In this document: piece after piece, positions 13,520 to 13,565 of the stretch
Layout of the letters: the number at the start of each line of letters is the position of its first letter
Position numbering within the stretch: the stretch's first letter is position 1
NCBI GenBank assembly: GCA_036847245.1
Contig: DAIUAL010000082.1
Coordinates: 1 to 13,565 of the forward strand
Length of the DNA stretch: 13,565 nucleotides
Direction: 5' to 3'
Source: UBA4661 sp002405405
Lineage (GTDB): Bacteria > Bacteroidota > Ignavibacteria > Kapaibacteriales > UBA4661
Position numbers and translations under genes: made by a program
Notes under the pieces: generated by a model
Databases searched by the model: none
The model's input: the letters and a program-made list of their open reading frames with translations, nothing else
What the model was told of the DNA's origin: nothing

Positions 13520-13565
13520 GATTTTTGGATGCGGTATTTTCCGACTCCCGATACACCCCGTAATG
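13520..13565 (+). pseudogene. In-frame continuation of the GWxTD gene after the TAA
   Basis: Same frame as the upstream gene; reads DFWMRYFPTPDTPRN up to the window edge. FW....PTP.TP.N is the conserved opening of the GWxTD core, so the downstream part was once joined to the upstream reading frame. The rest of the domain, including GW.TDRG, would be outside the window. Confidence 0.75.

Overview
The window holds three genes and fits a bacterium of the Fibrobacterota-Chlorobiota-Bacteroidota (FCB) group, perhaps Ignavibacteria, Kapabacteria or Chlorobi relatives. The evidence is a GWxTD-family secreted protein, a giant low-charge repetitive surface protein of the kind usually exported by type IX secretion, starts without Shine-Dalgarno sequences in two of three genes, and a Bacteroidota-like TTTG-N20-TATTTTG promoter candidate. 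The lineage is inferred; no rRNA or marker gene is present.

Positions 1-10897 (minus strand) are one uninterrupted reading frame of 3632 codons that runs off the left edge. The same frame was checked at many points along its length. It encodes a mosaic secreted protein. In order it has a signal peptide, one carboxypeptidase-regulatory-like beta-sandwich, a six-blade NHL-type propeller, and a beta-helix-like region with eight copies of a Y..L.Y..E(F/L)P motif. Next come a Bacteroidota-type FP(V/M)G...WR module and an Ig/ASH-like domain. These are followed by fifteen tandem beta-sandwich modules ending in NFTA, a fibronectin-III-like domain, two more ASH-like domains and an IPT/TIG domain. The C-terminal sorting signal would lie outside the window.

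The striking signal is two independent higher-order repeat systems in this one gene. In the beta-helix-like part, anchor residues are spaced 130, 98, 129 | 131, 98, 130 | 123 residues, so a three-part unit of 357-359 residues is repeated. In the beta-sandwich array, four module types A-B-C-D recur as a block. The A-type anchors are 367, 367 and 360 residues apart. Growth therefore came by duplicating whole multi-domain blocks.

Positions 10898-11217 are non-coding, with one clean hairpin. Positions 11218-12270 (minus) encode a membrane-bound alkane 1-monooxygenase (AlkB) with all the histidine motifs. Positions 12271-12466 are a divergent intergenic region. From 12467 (plus) a secreted GWxTD-family protein begins. 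Its frame is cut by a TAA at 13517-13519, immediately before the family's conserved FW...PTP.TP.N segment, which continues in the same frame to the window edge. It is therefore probably a nonsense-interrupted gene, or a sequencing error.

The three genes show no obvious joint pathway. AlkB would oxidise alkanes in the inner membrane, while the giant protein and the GWxTD protein are envelope or secreted proteins.
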